Assembly (NCBI RefSeq): GCF_001307315.1
Contig: NZ_LGUC01000001.1
Coordinates: forward strand, 930,001 to 994,000
Origin: Halolamina pelagica
Lineage (GTDB): Archaea; Halobacteriota; Halobacteria; Halobacteriales; Haloferacaceae
DNA: 64,000 bases
Direction: 5' to 3'
The translations under genes were made by a program, and so were the position numbers. The notes under the pieces were generated by a model. The model ran no database searches. It saw nothing but the letters and a program-made list of their open reading frames with translations, and was not told where the DNA came from. Below, piece by piece: positions 1 to 9,682 of the stretch; the stretch's first letter is position 1, and each line of letters starts with the position of its first letter.

Positions 1-264
1 CAGCGAGATGGAGAGCTGTTCCTCCAGCCCCCGGAGCCGTCGAGTCATCGCCGCGCGGTGGGCCCACGGACAGGCCCGACAGATGTAGAGGTGATAGCGG
101 CCGGGTTCGGGAGTGAACCTCGTGGATTTCGGCGCCTCGCCGGCGGCGGCGACGCTCCCGTCGAGCCAGTCGCGGAAGCGGCTCTCCTGACGGTCGAACG
201 CCCCGGACTCGTCGGTGGATTCGTACGCGTCGGTCCGCCACTCGCCGTCGACGAGCATGTTCAT
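1..264 (-). CDS. Glutathione S-transferase-like protein, ECM4/glutathionyl-hydroquinone reductase type (5' part only)
   Basis: The N-terminal 88 residues are present; the rest runs off the window. The segment CRACPWAHR near residue 62 carries the CPWAHR active-site motif of the xi-class/ECM4 family, which reduces glutathionyl-hydroquinones. Haloarchaea use gamma-glutamylcysteine rather than glutathione, so the thiol used is an inference. I took the first of two in-frame ATGs (264; the other is at 258). The gene is divergent from the membrane protein at 373. Confidence 0.8.
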   Translation of the reverse strand, partial: MNMLVDGEWRTDAYESTDESGAFDRQESRFRDWLDGSVAAAGEAPKSTRFTPEPGRYHLYICRACPWAHRAAMTRRLRGLEEQLSISL

Positions 265-372
265 GCTCGGACCGAGGAGCGCGGGGCGGAAAAGCCGAGC
301 GTCGCCGGCGGACGCGCCGAGGATCGGTAGCTGACGCGAACAGTATTGTCGGTGGCGCCGTAACTGTCACTC

Positions 373-1485
373 GTGCGCTCACGCCCCGCACTGGTGGCGG
401 TCCTGCTCGTCGCCGCCGCGCTGGCCGGGACGACGGCTGGGTCGCCGACGGTCGAGCCGTCGGCGCCGCCGGGCGACCAGCTCGTCTCGCCGGCCGGGAC
501 CGAGAGCTACGTGTGGCCGTACACCAGCCGGCGGCAGTCCACCGCCGGCCGGACGCTCGCGCTCAACGTCGTCGTCCACGGTGAGCCGGACCGAGTCCGG
601 CGGGCGTTCGTCGACCGCTCGGGCGCGAACTGGACGACCGTCGGGGAGAACGAGACCGTCGACGTGTCGCCGTGGCGGCCGGCCCACGGCTCGGTCAGGT
701 ACTCCTACGTCAGCCCCGACGGCGAGGGCAACGGCGGCTGGATCGCCCCGGAGTACCAACTGGGGGTCGGCGCGTACTTCGGCGAACGAACCCACATCCG
801 GGCGTACCCCAGCGCCTCGGCGAACTGGACGGCGCTGCAGGCCCACACGGAGTACTGGGACTGGTTCCGGCTCCGCCACACCGTCACCGGCGTCGAATCC
901 GGCGCGTTGGTCGTCGAACGCGACCTGGAAGACGAGCCGTTCGTCGACGCCGTCGACCGCCGGACACGGGGGTCTCTCGGCGGCGGCAGCGACAGCAGCT
1001 GGATCGCCGTCGAGTTCACGGCGGCGACGCTGCTCGGGGTGGCGCTGCCACTGACCCGTCGCCGGCTCTCGCGTCGCGACATCGCGATCCCGGTCGCGGT
1101 CGTCGGCGTCGTCCTCGGCGTCCGCGCGTGGGGGCTGGCGGCCGAAGCGGTCGCTCCCGGCGTGAACCCGAAGCTGTACGTCGCAGTTGGCTACCCCGTG
1201 CTCGTTGTCGGGCCAGCGGCGCTGGTCAACGCCCTCGCACGCGACCGGCCGCCCGTGCTGGCCGCGCTGCTCGCGTTCGCGGGGATGGCCGTCGCCGCCG
1301 GGGCCGACCTCGCGCTCGTCGGCGTCGACCCGATCCCGACACACATCGTCCACCACCGCCTCGCGCTGGCGGCTGCGCTGGGAACTGTCGCGTTCGGCGC
1401 CGCACGAACTGACCGGCGTCTCCTCGGAATCGGCGTCGTCGCGTGGCTCGCCGCGCTGGCCGCGCCGCTGTTCGGCATCGTCTGA
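373..1485 (+). CDS. Secreted/membrane-anchored protein of unknown function
   Basis: A 370-residue protein with a GTG start. It has a signal-peptide-like N-terminus (arginines, then an Ala/Val/Leu-rich stretch to about residue 23), an exported domain with Asn-X-Thr sites (NWT, NET) to about residue 205, and then roughly five or six hydrophobic segments to the C-terminus. I do not recognise the family. The N-terminal domain would face the outside and the C-terminal half would anchor it. It converges with the regulator at 1507 with about 20 bp between them. Confidence 0.7.
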   Translation: MRSRPALVAVLLVAAALAGTTAGSPTVEPSAPPGDQLVSPAGTESYVWPYTSRRQSTAGRTLALNVVVHGEPDRVRRAFVDRSGANWTTVGENETVDVSPWRPAHGSVRYSYVSPDGEGNGGWIAPEYQLGVGAYFGERTHIRAYPSASANWTALQAHTEYWDWFRLRHTVTGVESGALVVERDLEDEPFVDAVDRRTRGSLGGGSDSSWIAVEFTAATLLGVALPLTRRRLSRRDIAIPVAVVGVVLGVRAWGLAAEAVAPGVNPKLYVAVGYPVLVVGPAALVNALARDRPPVLAALLAFAGMAVAAGADLALVGVDPIPTHIVHHRLALAAALGTVAFGAARTDRRLLGIGVVAWLAALAAPLFGIV

Positions 1486-1506
1486 AACCGAGACCCGGCA
1501 GGAGCG

Positions 1507-2418
1507 CTACCGCAGCTGTGTCTCGACGACCGCTCGCGCGACCGCCGGCGCGTCGGGGCCCAGGACGTACGTGATCGCTTCGACGCCGTGGGCGCCGGTC
1601 TGGTACAGCACGAACGGCTCGTCGTCGTCGAGGTCGGCCGCCGCGACGGCGCGTTCGGCGCCGTCGTCGCCCGCGCCAGGGTCGAACTCGACGGTCGCGT
1701 AACCGGCGTCGGTGAAGGCTGTCAGCATCTCCTCGTCGTAGGCGACGTTCACTGCCCCGTTGGCCGCCGCGCCGCCGGCGCGGGCCGCGAGCAAGATCCC
1801 GGCGACGTGCTCGCTGACGCCGAACTCCGGGTCGCCCGGCACCGTCGCGGCGCCTTTCACGTCGACGATCCGGCCCGGGACGGCGGCCACGTCCTCGATC
1901 CCCGTCGGGTCGGGCAGGGTTTCGACGAGGTTCGTGCCGACGTTGGGGATCAGCCCCGCGAACCCCGAGGCGTTGGTGAGCACTCTGAGCCCGCGCCGGA
2001 CCGAGGCGAGCACCTGCTCGCTCGTGCGCAGCGCCGAGTCGGCGTCGTGGACCGCAAACGTCGCGTCGGCGTCGGCGAGTTCGGGGACCGCCGCCTCGTG
2101 GAGTCGGGCGAGCAGGTCGCCGTCTTCGAGCTCGCGGATGAGCACCTCCGCCTCGACCAGCGCGCCGACGCGGCTGAGCGTGCCGTCGGCGAGCCCCGCC
2201 GCGACGCGGTCAGCGAGCGCCCGGACGCGTTCGTCGCCCTCCACGTCGGGGTGGACGTCGACCTCGCCGTGGGCGTACTTCGAGACGGCCGACTGGCTCA
2301 CCCCCAGCAGGTCGGCGACTTCGGCCTGGGTGAGCCCGCGATCACGGAGGCGTTCGGCCAGCATCGCCCGGTAGGTCGGGAGGAAGGCGTCGACGACGAC
2401 CTCCTCGACGAACTTCAT
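1507..2418 (-). CDS. thiR: HTH regulator fused to a ThiN-type thiamine-phosphate synthase domain (ThiR-like)
   Basis: 303 residues. A Cro/C1-type helix-turn-helix lies at about residues 28-50 ([20 protein letters not shown]). The C-terminal half (about 125-303) resembles the ThiN thiamine-phosphate synthase domain. In archaea this fusion is the thiamine-pathway repressor ThiR, in which the ThiN domain senses thiamine phosphate rather than making it. The ATG overlaps the dcd stop (ATGA), so the two are probably translated from one message. No thiamine gene or obvious operator is visible nearby. The ThiR assignment rests on domain order, not on a search. Confidence 0.75.
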   Translation of the reverse strand: MKFVEEVVVDAFLPTYRAMLAERLRDRGLTQAEVADLLGVSQSAVSKYAHGEVDVHPDVEGDERVRALADRVAAGLADGTLSRVGALVEAEVLIRELEDGDLLARLHEAAVPELADADATFAVHDADSALRTSEQVLASVRRGLRVLTNASGFAGLIPNVGTNLVETLPDPTGIEDVAAVPGRIVDVKGAATVPGDPEFGVSEHVAGILLAARAGGAAANGAVNVAYDEEMLTAFTDAGYATVEFDPGAGDDGAERAVAAADLDDDEPFVLYQTGAHGVEAITYVLGPDAPAVARAVVETQLR

Positions 2419-3004
2419 TCGCCGTCCCCCGAGAACTCCGGATCGATGCCGAGGCGGGACGCCTGTGGGCCTTCCTGGTTCTGGTACTTCGAGTCGCGGT
2501 CGACGCCGTAGGGCCTGTCGGCCGCCGACGAGAGCTCGGTGAAGATGAGCTGTGAGACGCGCATCCCCGGCGAGAGCGCGACCGGGGCCGTCCCGAGGTT
2601 CGAGAGTTCGAGCGTGATCTGTCCCTGGTACCCGGGTCGACGATGCCCGCCGTGGCGTGAATGACGACTGCGAGGCGGCCGAGCGAGGAGCGCCCCTGGA
2701 CGGTCGCGATCAGGTCGTCCGGGATGTCGACGCGCTCCTTGGTCGTCCCGAGCACGAAGTCACCGGGGTGGAGGATGAACTCGCCGCCCTCGGGTACGGT
2801 GGTCTCACGCACGTAGTCGCCGACCTCCTCCTCGCGGTTGGGGTGGATACAGGAGATGTTGGTGCGCTGGAACTCGAGGAACTCCTCGCCGAGACGGAGG
2901 TCGAGACTCGCCGGCTGGAGCTGGGTGTCGAGATCGTCGATAGGGTCGACGACGAGGTCGCCCTCCTCCATGCGGCGCAGGATGTCGCGGTCCGAGAGGA
3001 TCAT
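2415..3004 (-). CDS. dcd: dCTP deaminase (frameshifted as sequenced)
   Basis: The product deaminates dCTP to dUTP, or to dUMP in bifunctional archaeal forms. The N-terminus [27 protein letters not shown] and the core [12 protein letters not shown] with [10 protein letters not shown] are typical. After GIVDPG the frame breaks at the CCCGGG at 2631-2636. One extra base restores [12 protein letters not shown] and a C-terminus ending in DPEFSGDGE. The span of 590 bp is one short of 197 codons, which fits a single missing base. The stop overlaps the start of thiR. Confidence 0.88.
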
Positions 3005-3022
3005 ACCGGAGAGGCAGGAGCC

Positions 3023-3040
3023 GGGGGTGCCTAAACGCCC
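3023..3040 (-). promoter_or_regulatory. TATA-like box of dcd
   Basis: On the minus strand the stretch contains GGCGTTTAGGCAC, about 27 bp before the dcd ATG at 3004. This is the spacing expected for a leaderless haloarchaeal transcript. It is judged by eye only. Confidence 0.4.
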
Positions 3041-3175
3041 CGGTCCGCCAAGGCTTGAAAGGGGATGGCGCGGGCAGCCGGCCCATGAGCTGAGAGCCGC
3101 CCCGGAGCGGCGAGCGGGAGTACGGCACACCGCTTCGGGGTTCGCGAGTCCGTCTGCTCGCCACAAACGACCGGT

Positions 3176-3891
3176 TCAGCCGAGTTCGAACGCGAACCCG
3201 AGCAGCGTGAGCGCCGCGACCACGGTGGCCGCCGTCGGCACCGGGATCTCGTGGGCGTCGGCGAGCCCGTACGCCCGGATCGCGCCGGCCCAGACGCCGA
3301 CGAGCAGCACCGTGACCAGGCCGACCAGCTCGACGCCCGCGATCGCCGACTGCAGCACCGCGACCGCGTTCTCCGGATCCGCGGGAACCGTGACCGACTG
3401 GAGCTGTGTCACCACGAACCCCAGCACGACGACCAGCCGCAGGAGGCTCGGCGCCATCCCCACCCGGCGACGGTGGCAGTGTCGGCGACGTTCCCGGAGC
3501 CGCCCGCGACCTTCCCCGATCCGTAGAGGACGATCGTGTGCCAGAGCCACCAGAGCGGGACGAGCACGAGCGACGCCATCGGGAGCCAGGAAAGTTCCTC
3601 GGCGACCATGGCGCCGAGGTTGCGCTCGACGGTCTCGGGCTCGTTACAGCCCTACGGCGTCTGTTCGAACGTTCCGTCCTCACAGAACGCGTCGCCGGGG
3701 TACGCCGGGTTGTCGACGGTGATCGGCGTGTCGAGCGCCGCGGCGAACTGATCGAGCAACACGGCCATCCCCGCGGCGACGCCGATCGTCACGACAGCGA
3801 CGACCGCTGCCGCGTGGGCCAGCGGCGGTTTGCCGTCCTGTGCGCGGAAGTACCGGTCCGGTCGGAGGAGGGGCGTTCGGGGACCAGCCAT
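3176..3891 (-). pseudogene. Yip1-like polytopic membrane protein, broken by a stop codon and a frameshift
   Basis: Reading from ATG 3891 gives MAGPRTPLLRPDRYFRAQDG and then a transmembrane helix. An in-frame TAG at 3652-3654 (after GTFEQTP) is followed in the same frame by GCNEPETVERNLGAMVAEE and more helices. A second break near 3463-3465 (ACCC run) needs one extra base to join to the last three helices. Corrected, it would be about 238 residues with five transmembrane segments. The opening PDRYF and later helices resemble haloarchaeal Yip1-domain proteins. Unlike the other broken genes it has two different kinds of lesion, so a true pseudogene is possible. Confidence 0.6.
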
Positions 3892-3990
3892 GGTTTTCCG
3901 GTGGTCGCCGGGGGCAAATAGCCTGCCCTCGACGCCCAGCGGCGCCGCCGGTCCCGAAGCGCTTTCCCGCGTCCCGGGGGAGAGACGGGT

Positions 3991-4329
3991 ATGAAGCAGG
4001 CGATCGTCGCTCGGACCGACCTCGGCATGGGGACCGGGAAGCTGGCCGCGCAGGTAGCACACGCCTCGCTCTCGGCGTACGAGGACGCCGACGACCGGAC
4101 CCGCCGGGCCTGGAAGGGCGAGGGACAGAAGAAAGTCGTCCTGAAAGGCAGCGGCGAGGACCAACTGTTCGAGCTGGCCGACCGCGCCGAGCGGGAGGGG
4201 CTCCCGAACGCGGTCGTCCGCGACGCCGGTCACACCCAGCTCGACCCGGGGACGGCGACGACGGTCGCGATCGGCCCCGGCGAGGACGAGATCGTCGACC
4301 GCGTGACCGGCGACCTCTCGCTCTACTGA
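3991..4329 (+). CDS. pth2: Peptidyl-tRNA hydrolase, Pth2 type
   Basis: 112 residues, the usual length for archaeal/eukaryotic Pth2, which releases peptides from drop-off peptidyl-tRNA. Family motifs are visible: [15 protein letters not shown] at about residues 13-27, and [21 protein letters not shown] toward the C-terminus, including the conserved AGHTQ. It is followed 79 bp later, in the same direction, by truD, another tRNA gene. This neighbourhood is common in haloarchaea. Confidence 0.95.
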   Translation: MKQAIVARTDLGMGTGKLAAQVAHASLSAYEDADDRTRRAWKGEGQKKVVLKGSGEDQLFELADRAEREGLPNAVVRDAGHTQLDPGTATTVAIGPGEDEIVDRVTGDLSLY

Positions 4330-4408
4330 GAGTCGGTCACGACGCCGCCGGTCGGCGGCCGCGTCGGGACGGACAGCGTTAACTCCCGAGCCAGGGTAGC
4401 CGGAAGCG

Positions 4409-5784
4409 ATGCGCGAGGCCCACCCCGCGAGCGGACGGTCGGCGTCGAGTGGTACGTCAGCGACGCCGACGGCGTCGGCGGCCGCCTCCGGGAGCGCCCG
4501 GGAGATTTCCGCGTCCGGGAACTGGAGGCGTTCGACACCCATCCCGTCGACGCCGGCGCCGACGACTACCCGTACCTGGTTCTCCGGGCGACGCTGACCG
4601 GCTGGGACACGAACGACTTCGCCGGCCGGCTCTCGGACGCGATGGCGGTTTCCCGCGAACGAGTCGACTGGGCGGGGACGAAAGACAAGTACGCCGTGAC
4701 GACCCAGCTGTTCTCAGTGTACGACGCGGAGCCGGAAGCCGTCCCCGAAATCCGCGACGCGGAGGTCGAGATCGTCGGCCGTGCGGGGCGGCACCTCTCC
4801 TACGGCGACCTGGCGGGCAACGCCTTCGATATCACCGTGCGTGACCCCGAACACCCCGAGACAGCCGACGCGATCACCGACCAGCTCCGGGCGTTCGCCG
4901 GCGGCCGGGACGGCGACCGGATCGGCGTCCCCAACGTGTTCGGCCACCAGCGCTTCGGCAGCCGGCGACCCGTCACCCACGAGGTCGGGCTGGCGATCGT
5001 CCGTCGGGAGTGGCGCGAGGCGGTGCTGACGTACGCGGGCAACCCCTACGAGCCCGAACCCGACGACACCCGCGAGGCCCGGGCGGTCGTCGACGAGCAG
5101 GCCGCGAGCGACGACCCCGACTGGGGTGCGTGCCTCGACGTGATGCCCCGGAAGCTGGGGTACGAGCGGTCGATGCTCCACCGCCTGCAGGAGCGCGGGG
5201 CGGGAACTGGCGACGCCGACCCGGGCGCCGACGACGAGCCGGACGATCCGTGGCGCCACGCACTCGAAGCCGTCCCGTCGAACCTCCAGCGGCTGTTCGT
5301 CAACGCCGCGCAGTCGTACGCGTTCAACCGGATCCTGAGCGAACGCCTCGACCGGGGACTCCCGTTCCACGAACCCGTCCCGGGCGACGTGTGCTGTTTC
5401 GCCGATACCGGGATCGACGCCGTCCGGAAGCCCGATCCGGACCGACTCCAGCACGCAACCGAGGACCGCGTGGACGTGCTCTCCCGGCACTGCCAGCGCG
5501 GGCGAGCGTTCGTCACCGCGCCCCTGATCGGCACCGGGACCGAGTTCGCGAACGGTGAGCCGGGCGAGATCGAGCGTGCGGTGTTCGACGATCTCGGACT
5601 GAAGCCGTCGCTGTTCGACCTGCCGGGGAACTTCGAGTCGACCGGGACGCGGCGGGCGATCCTGGTCGACACGGAGATGACGGTGTCGTCCGACCCCCTG
5701 ACGTTCGAGTTCGCGCTACCCTCCGGGAGCTACGCGACGACGGTGCTCCGGGAGTACCTGAAGACGGATCCGACGGATCTGTAG
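4409..5784 (+). CDS. truD: tRNA pseudouridine(13) synthase TruD (frameshifted in codon 6 as sequenced)
   Basis: The product converts U13 of tRNAs to pseudouridine. The ATG reading MREAHP runs out of frame at the CCCC at 4423-4426. One extra C continues as [19 protein letters not shown], which is the normal family N-terminus. The catalytic region is [13 protein letters not shown] (Asp of KDK), followed by [16 protein letters not shown] and [16 protein letters not shown]. The span of 1376 bp is one short of 459 codons. Without correction the product would seem to start at 4642 and lose about 80 residues. Confidence 0.9.
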
Positions 5785-5854
5785 CCGAACCCGCGCCTCG
5801 GGGGACGACGACCACAAGCGGGCCGCTTTTCCCGGCCAGCCGCCATCTCCCAAC

Positions 5855-6606
5855 ATGGACTGTCGGCGGTGTGGCACCGAACTCGAGCGGCCGGGCGACT
5901 ACTGTCTGGCCTGCGACACCGCCAACTGCGACGCCGTCGTCGCCGCGTTCGAACGCGAACGGGCGACGCTGACCTTTCTCCGCGATCCCCCGAGCACGCC
6001 GAGGGTGAGGAGCCCGAAATCGTCGGCGAGACCACCGTGACCACCGTCCCCGAGGAGGACCCCGAGGCCGAGGTGGTGGAACTCCGGAACTTCGCCGGCA
6101 AAGTCGCCGACGAGATCCGGCGCAAGCGCCCCGAGGAGGTGTACGCCGCCGGCGCCCGCGAGCCGCTACGGGAGTGTCGCGCTCAGTTGCATCACCGCTT
6201 CTACCGCGTCCCCGACGACGACCCCGTCGAGCGGGTACGCAGTCAACGCGGCGAGCGCTCGCTGGAGGTCGTCCAAACCCCGCCGGAGGAGAAACTCGGC
6301 GGCTCCCACTCCACCCTCATCGGCGGCCGGGACGGTCGTGACGTGGTGAACACCGTCGCCGCCCATCCGAACGTGAAGAAGCTGATTCCCGGGCCCATCG
6401 AGGCCGGCGGCGGTGGCAGCCGCGGCGGCGTGCGGGCGAAGGCGACCCGAGCGGGGCAGAACGGCAACGTCCGCCTGCTGATCCGTGACGGCTCCAGCGT
6501 CCAGGAGAACCGCGTGGTGACGACGGCGATGGATCGCGAGACCGGCGAGCGCGTTCGGGACGCACTCAACGAGGCGCTGACCGAGGCCGGCTTTCAGGCG
6601 GAGTAG
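5855..6606 (+). CDS. DUF2103-family protein with N-terminal zinc ribbon (frameshifted as sequenced)
   Basis: The N-terminus MDCRRCGTELERPGDYCLACD has two Cys pairs, a likely zinc ribbon. The rest (VVNTVAAHPNVKKLIPGPIE, GGSRGGVRAKATRAG, LIRDGSSVQENRVVTTA) matches the predicted metal-binding family DUF2103 as I remember it. No biochemical role is known to me. The frame breaks in the C run at 5987-5991. One extra C joins the halves as DPPEHAEGEEPEIVG, and the length (752 bp) then fits 251 codons. The conserved place beside tRNA genes and ribosomal protein L37Ae suggests a translation-related role, but that is inference. Confidence 0.75.
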
Positions 6607-6657
6607 TCGGGGCGACTCGCAGGGTTTTTGTGCGCGCTGGGGTTACCTCTCTCCACT

Positions 6658-6927
6658 ATGGCTGAGAACAAAGCACGGTCCATCGGCAGCGCCGGCCGCT
6701 TCGGCGCACGCTACGGGCGTGTCTCCCGGCGACGTGTCTCGGAGATCGAGGACGCGATGGAGAACGCCACCGTCGACGGCGACTCCGTCAAGCGTATCGG
6801 CACCGGCATCTGGAAAAACGAGGAGACGGGCGAGACGTTCACGGGCGGCGCCTACCGCCCCGAGACGCCCGGCGGGCGCTCGGTTCAGCGCTCCATCCGT
6901 GCGGCGCTCTCCGAAGACAACGAGTAA
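6658..6927 (+). CDS. rpl37ae: Ribosomal protein L37Ae lacking its zinc-ribbon cysteines
   Basis: 89 residues. The flanks are unmistakable: [22 protein letters not shown] at the start and [23 protein letters not shown] at the end. The centre ([27 protein letters not shown]) contains none of the four cysteines that normally hold a zinc ion in this 50S protein. This is a zinc-free version and the only such gene in the window. It is 3 bp upstream of rpoP, which itself is a zinc protein. The zinc-free form may be the normal one in this lineage. A C+ paralogue elsewhere cannot be excluded. Confidence 0.92.
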   Translation: MAENKARSIGSAGRFGARYGRVSRRRVSEIEDAMENATVDGDSVKRIGTGIWKNEETGETFTGGAYRPETPGGRSVQRSIRAALSEDNE

Positions 6928-6930
6928 CGT

Positions 6931-7065
6931 ATGAGCTACAAGTGCTCCCGCTGTAAGCGCGACGTCGAACTCGACGAGTACGGCGGCGTCCGCTGTCCCT
7001 ACTGTGGCCACCGCGTCCTGCTGAAGGAACGCGGCGGCGACGTGAAGGAAGTCGACGTGAAGTGA
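6931..7065 (+). CDS. rpoP: DNA-directed RNA polymerase subunit P (Rpb12-like)
   Basis: 44 residues: [19 protein letters not shown] followed by [17 protein letters not shown]. Two CxxC pairs form the zinc ribbon of the small archaeal/eukaryotic subunit P/Rpb12. The length is typical. It begins 3 bp after the rpl37ae stop, and its TGA overlaps the GTG of pcc1, so rpl37ae-rpoP-pcc1 form one tight operon. Confidence 0.95.
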   Translation: MSYKCSRCKRDVELDEYGGVRCPYCGHRVLLKERGGDVKEVDVK

Positions 7066-7319
7066 CGGCACACACCGCCACTCTCTCTATTTCGTTCGAC
7101 TCTCCCGACCGCGCCAGACGCGTCGCCGAGAGCCTCACCCCGGAGGTCGGCGGCGTCGACGACGACCGCGCAACGGCGGGGGTCACGCGCGACGGCGACA
7201 CCGTCTCGGTGACCGTCGAGGCGACCGACCTGACGGCCCTGCGGGCCGGCACGACGAGTTGGAGTCGGCTTCTCACCGTCGCCGAAGCGGTGACTGAGGC
7301 CGGAGCCCAACGGTTTTAG
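7062..7319 (+). CDS. pcc1: KEOPS complex subunit Pcc1
   Basis: 85 residues starting with GTG inside the rpoP stop (GTGA). Pcc1 is the small dimerising subunit of KEOPS, which makes t6A37 in ANN-decoding tRNAs. The pattern [23 protein letters not shown] and the C-terminal [18 protein letters not shown] fit the family. This position after rpoP is typical of archaea. Confidence 0.9.
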   Translation: MTAHTATLSISFDSPDRARRVAESLTPEVGGVDDDRATAGVTRDGDTVSVTVEATDLTALRAGTTSWSRLLTVAEAVTEAGAQRF

Positions 7320-7344
7320 GCACCCCCAGGCGAACGTTACGGGT

Positions 7345-8183
7345 GTGATACCCCCATCGCCAATAACTTCGTCGCAGGTGAGAGTCCGGCGGCCGCGCTC
7401 GATCACGCCGCGCGCGCGAACGACGACGGCGTGAACGTGATTCTGAACCTCCTCGGCGAGCACTACGACGATCCGCGCGACGCCGCCGCGGACACGAAGG
7501 CCTACCGCGCGTTGGTCCGCGATATCGCCGACAGCGATGTCGATGCCTGCATCTCCGTCAAACCTTCACAGCTCGGGATCGACATCAGCGACGAGGTGTT
7601 CACCTCGAACTACCGCTCGATCGTCGAGGCCGCACAGGACGCCGGCGTGTTCGTCTGGTGTGACATGGAGGACGCCGACACGACCGACGTGACCCTCGAC
7701 GCCTTCGAGGAGTTCGGCCGCGAGTTCGACGGCGGCGTCGGCCAGTGTGTCCAGTCGAACCTCCGGCGAACGAGCGACGACCTCGAACGGCTCTCGGACG
7801 TGCCCGGGAAGATCCGGCTGGTAAAGGGCGCCTACGACGAGCCCGAATCGATCGCGTACACCGAGAAGTCGGCGGTCAACGAGCGCTACCGCGAGGACCT
7901 GGAGACGCTGTTCGCCGAGTACGAGGGCGAGGTCGCCGTCGGGAGCCACGACCCGAAGATGATCGACTACGCCCGCGATCTGCGCGAGGAGTACGATCGG
8001 GAGTTCGAGATCCAGATGCTGATGGGGGTTCGCGAGGACGCACAGCGCGATCTCGCCGCCGAGGGTGAAGCGGTGTGGCAGTACGCACCCTACGGCGAAA
8101 AGTGGCTCTCGTACTTCTACCGCCGCCTGCGCGAGCGCAAGGAGAACGCGCTGTTCGCGCTGCGGGCAATCGTAAGCGGGTAA
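7345..8183 (+). CDS. Proline dehydrogenase (frameshifted near its start as sequenced)
   Basis: An FAD enzyme oxidising proline to pyrroline-5-carboxylate. Diagnostic stretches are CISVKPSQLGID, IRLVKGAYDEPE, AVGSHDPKMID and the C-terminal YAPYGEKWLSYFYRRLRER. The frame from GTG 7345 (MIPP) reaches the CCCCC at 7351-7355. One extra C continues as IANNFVAGESPAAALDH, and the length then fits 280 codons. The intact frame alone would start at GTG 7431 and miss about 29 residues. It follows pcc1 by 25 bp. Confidence 0.88.
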
Positions 8184-8265
8184 AATCGTAAGCGGGTAAT
8201 CGCGTTACGCGCGGGTAGCTGACGGAGCGGTACCGCTTTACTTCTCGGGGCAAACGTGTAGACGA

Positions 8266-8973
8266 ATGACTCGGTGGAAGCGAGACTTCGCCAGCGGCCT
8301 GATCGTCGTCCTCCCGGTCCTGGTGTTGCTGCTGGTGCTGCGCTGGCTGATCGGCCACCTACTCGGCCTGCCGCTGAACGTCCCACCGGACCGCATCCCG
8401 CCGGAGCTCGTGCCGGCGCCGATCACGCTCGAAGCGGCGGCGATGGCGCTGGAGCTCGGCATGACGCTTGGGCTGTTCGTGACGGTCACGCTCGCGGCGG
8501 GCTACCTGATGCGCACGCAGATGGGGCGGATCGCCGAGGGGCTGTTCGACGATATCGTGAACCAACTCCCGGGCGTTCGCGTGCTGTACAACGCGTCGAA
8601 GCTGGCAGTCGAGACCGCGGTCTCCGGCGCGAGCGACCTCCAGCAGCCGGTGAAGCTGGAGCCCTGGAACGGGATGCGGATGACCGCGTTCAAAACCGGC
8701 CAGCGCACCTCCGACGGCCGGGACGTGCTCTTTCTCCCGACCGCGCCGAACATCACCACCGGCTTCGTCGTCGAGGTCGACCCCGAGGAGTACGAGGAGA
8801 CCGACGAGACCGTCGAACAGGCGCTGACGCGCGTGCTCTCGGCAGGCTTCGGCGAGTCGGAGGCGGCGGACGCGACGGAGATCCCGGTCAGCGACGCCCT
8901 CTCGGGGACGGCGACGACGGTGCGGAACGCTCCCAAACCTGAAGACTTAGGTCGGCGCAGGCTGGATACGTAG
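8266..8973 (+). CDS. DUF502-family membrane protein
   Basis: 235 residues. Two transmembrane segments (about residues 10-35 and 60-85) flank a short loop. They are followed by FDDIVNQLPGVRVLYNASKLAVET and FLPTAPNITTGFVVEVD, the region typical of DUF502 proteins found across archaea, bacteria and plants. The function is unknown. It is followed 2 bp later by the YqaA-like gene and is probably co-transcribed with it. Confidence 0.85.
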   Translation: MTRWKRDFASGLIVVLPVLVLLLVLRWLIGHLLGLPLNVPPDRIPPELVPAPITLEAAAMALELGMTLGLFVTVTLAAGYLMRTQMGRIAEGLFDDIVNQLPGVRVLYNASKLAVETAVSGASDLQQPVKLEPWNGMRMTAFKTGQRTSDGRDVLFLPTAPNITTGFVVEVDPEEYEETDETVEQALTRVLSAGFGESEAADATEIPVSDALSGTATTVRNAPKPEDLGRRRLDT

Positions 8974-8975
8974 CC

Positions 8976-9551
8976 GTGTTGCCGGTCCCCGGCTTCGACC
9001 CGCTCGTCTCCCCTCTCACGGTCCTCCTCCAGCACACCGCTTCCGGCGGGCCGCTCTCACAACTCGTAGAGACCGCCACCGGGCCGGTCGGGCTCGTCGC
9101 GATCTTCATCTACTCCTTCCTGATCGCGTTCGCCCTGCCGGGCGTGAGCGAGATCGTGTTGGCGGCGCCGCTGGATCTGGGGCTGAGTCAGAGCCTCCGG
9201 CTCGCCGTGATCATCCTCGTCTCCGGCGTCGGGAAGGCTGCCGGCTCCGTGTTCGCGTTCCACATCGGTCAGGAGGCGAAGGAGTCCGGCCCCGTGACGC
9301 GGGCGCTGCGGCGCTCGCGGTTCGACGTGGTCGAGTGGTCCGAGAAGAAGGTGGTCCAGCTCGCGAAGAAGTACGGCTACGGCGGCCTCGCGCTCGCGCT
9401 CTGTGTCCCGACGTTCCCCGACACGCTCTCGATCTACGCGTTCTCGGTGCTCGAGGAGGACTACTACCGGTTCGCGCTGGCGACGTTCGTCGGGAGCGTC
9501 GGGCGCCTGCTGGTGACGCTGGGGTTGGTCGAGGTCGTGACGTTCTTCTGA
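8976..9551 (+). CDS. YqaA/VTT (SNARE-associated) family membrane protein
   Basis: 191 residues with a GTG start. Four or five hydrophobic segments surround PGVSEIVLAAPLDLG (a DedA/VTT-like re-entrant motif), GKAAGSVFAFHIGQ and YGYGGLALALCVPTFPDT. Family members are integral membrane proteins, some linked to lipid or polyamine handling. The substrate here is unknown. It directly follows the DUF502 gene. Confidence 0.75.
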   Translation: MLPVPGFDPLVSPLTVLLQHTASGGPLSQLVETATGPVGLVAIFIYSFLIAFALPGVSEIVLAAPLDLGLSQSLRLAVIILVSGVGKAAGSVFAFHIGQEAKESGPVTRALRRSRFDVVEWSEKKVVQLAKKYGYGGLALALCVPTFPDTLSIYAFSVLEEDYYRFALATFVGSVGRLLVTLGLVEVVTFF

Positions 9552-9682
9552 GCCAGCCACGGCCCGCGACCGCGAGCGGCGTCGACCGCTCGCTCGGAAC
9601 TCGATACCGTAGCTGTGCGAAGCCCCGCCCCCTGGACGCCGCGACCCACAGCCTACAAGCGCCACCCACCCCACCGCCAGGT

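Noticed and set aside
379-1356. Long open frame antisense to the membrane protein gene
   Set aside because: Arg/Asp/Pro-rich low-complexity product, typical shadow of a GC-rich gene. The plus-strand frame has signal peptide and transmembrane segments.
3652-3654. In-frame TAG as a pyrrolysine codon
   Set aside because: No pyrrolysine genes are in view, the gene is not a methylamine methyltransferase, and a second lesion lies downstream.
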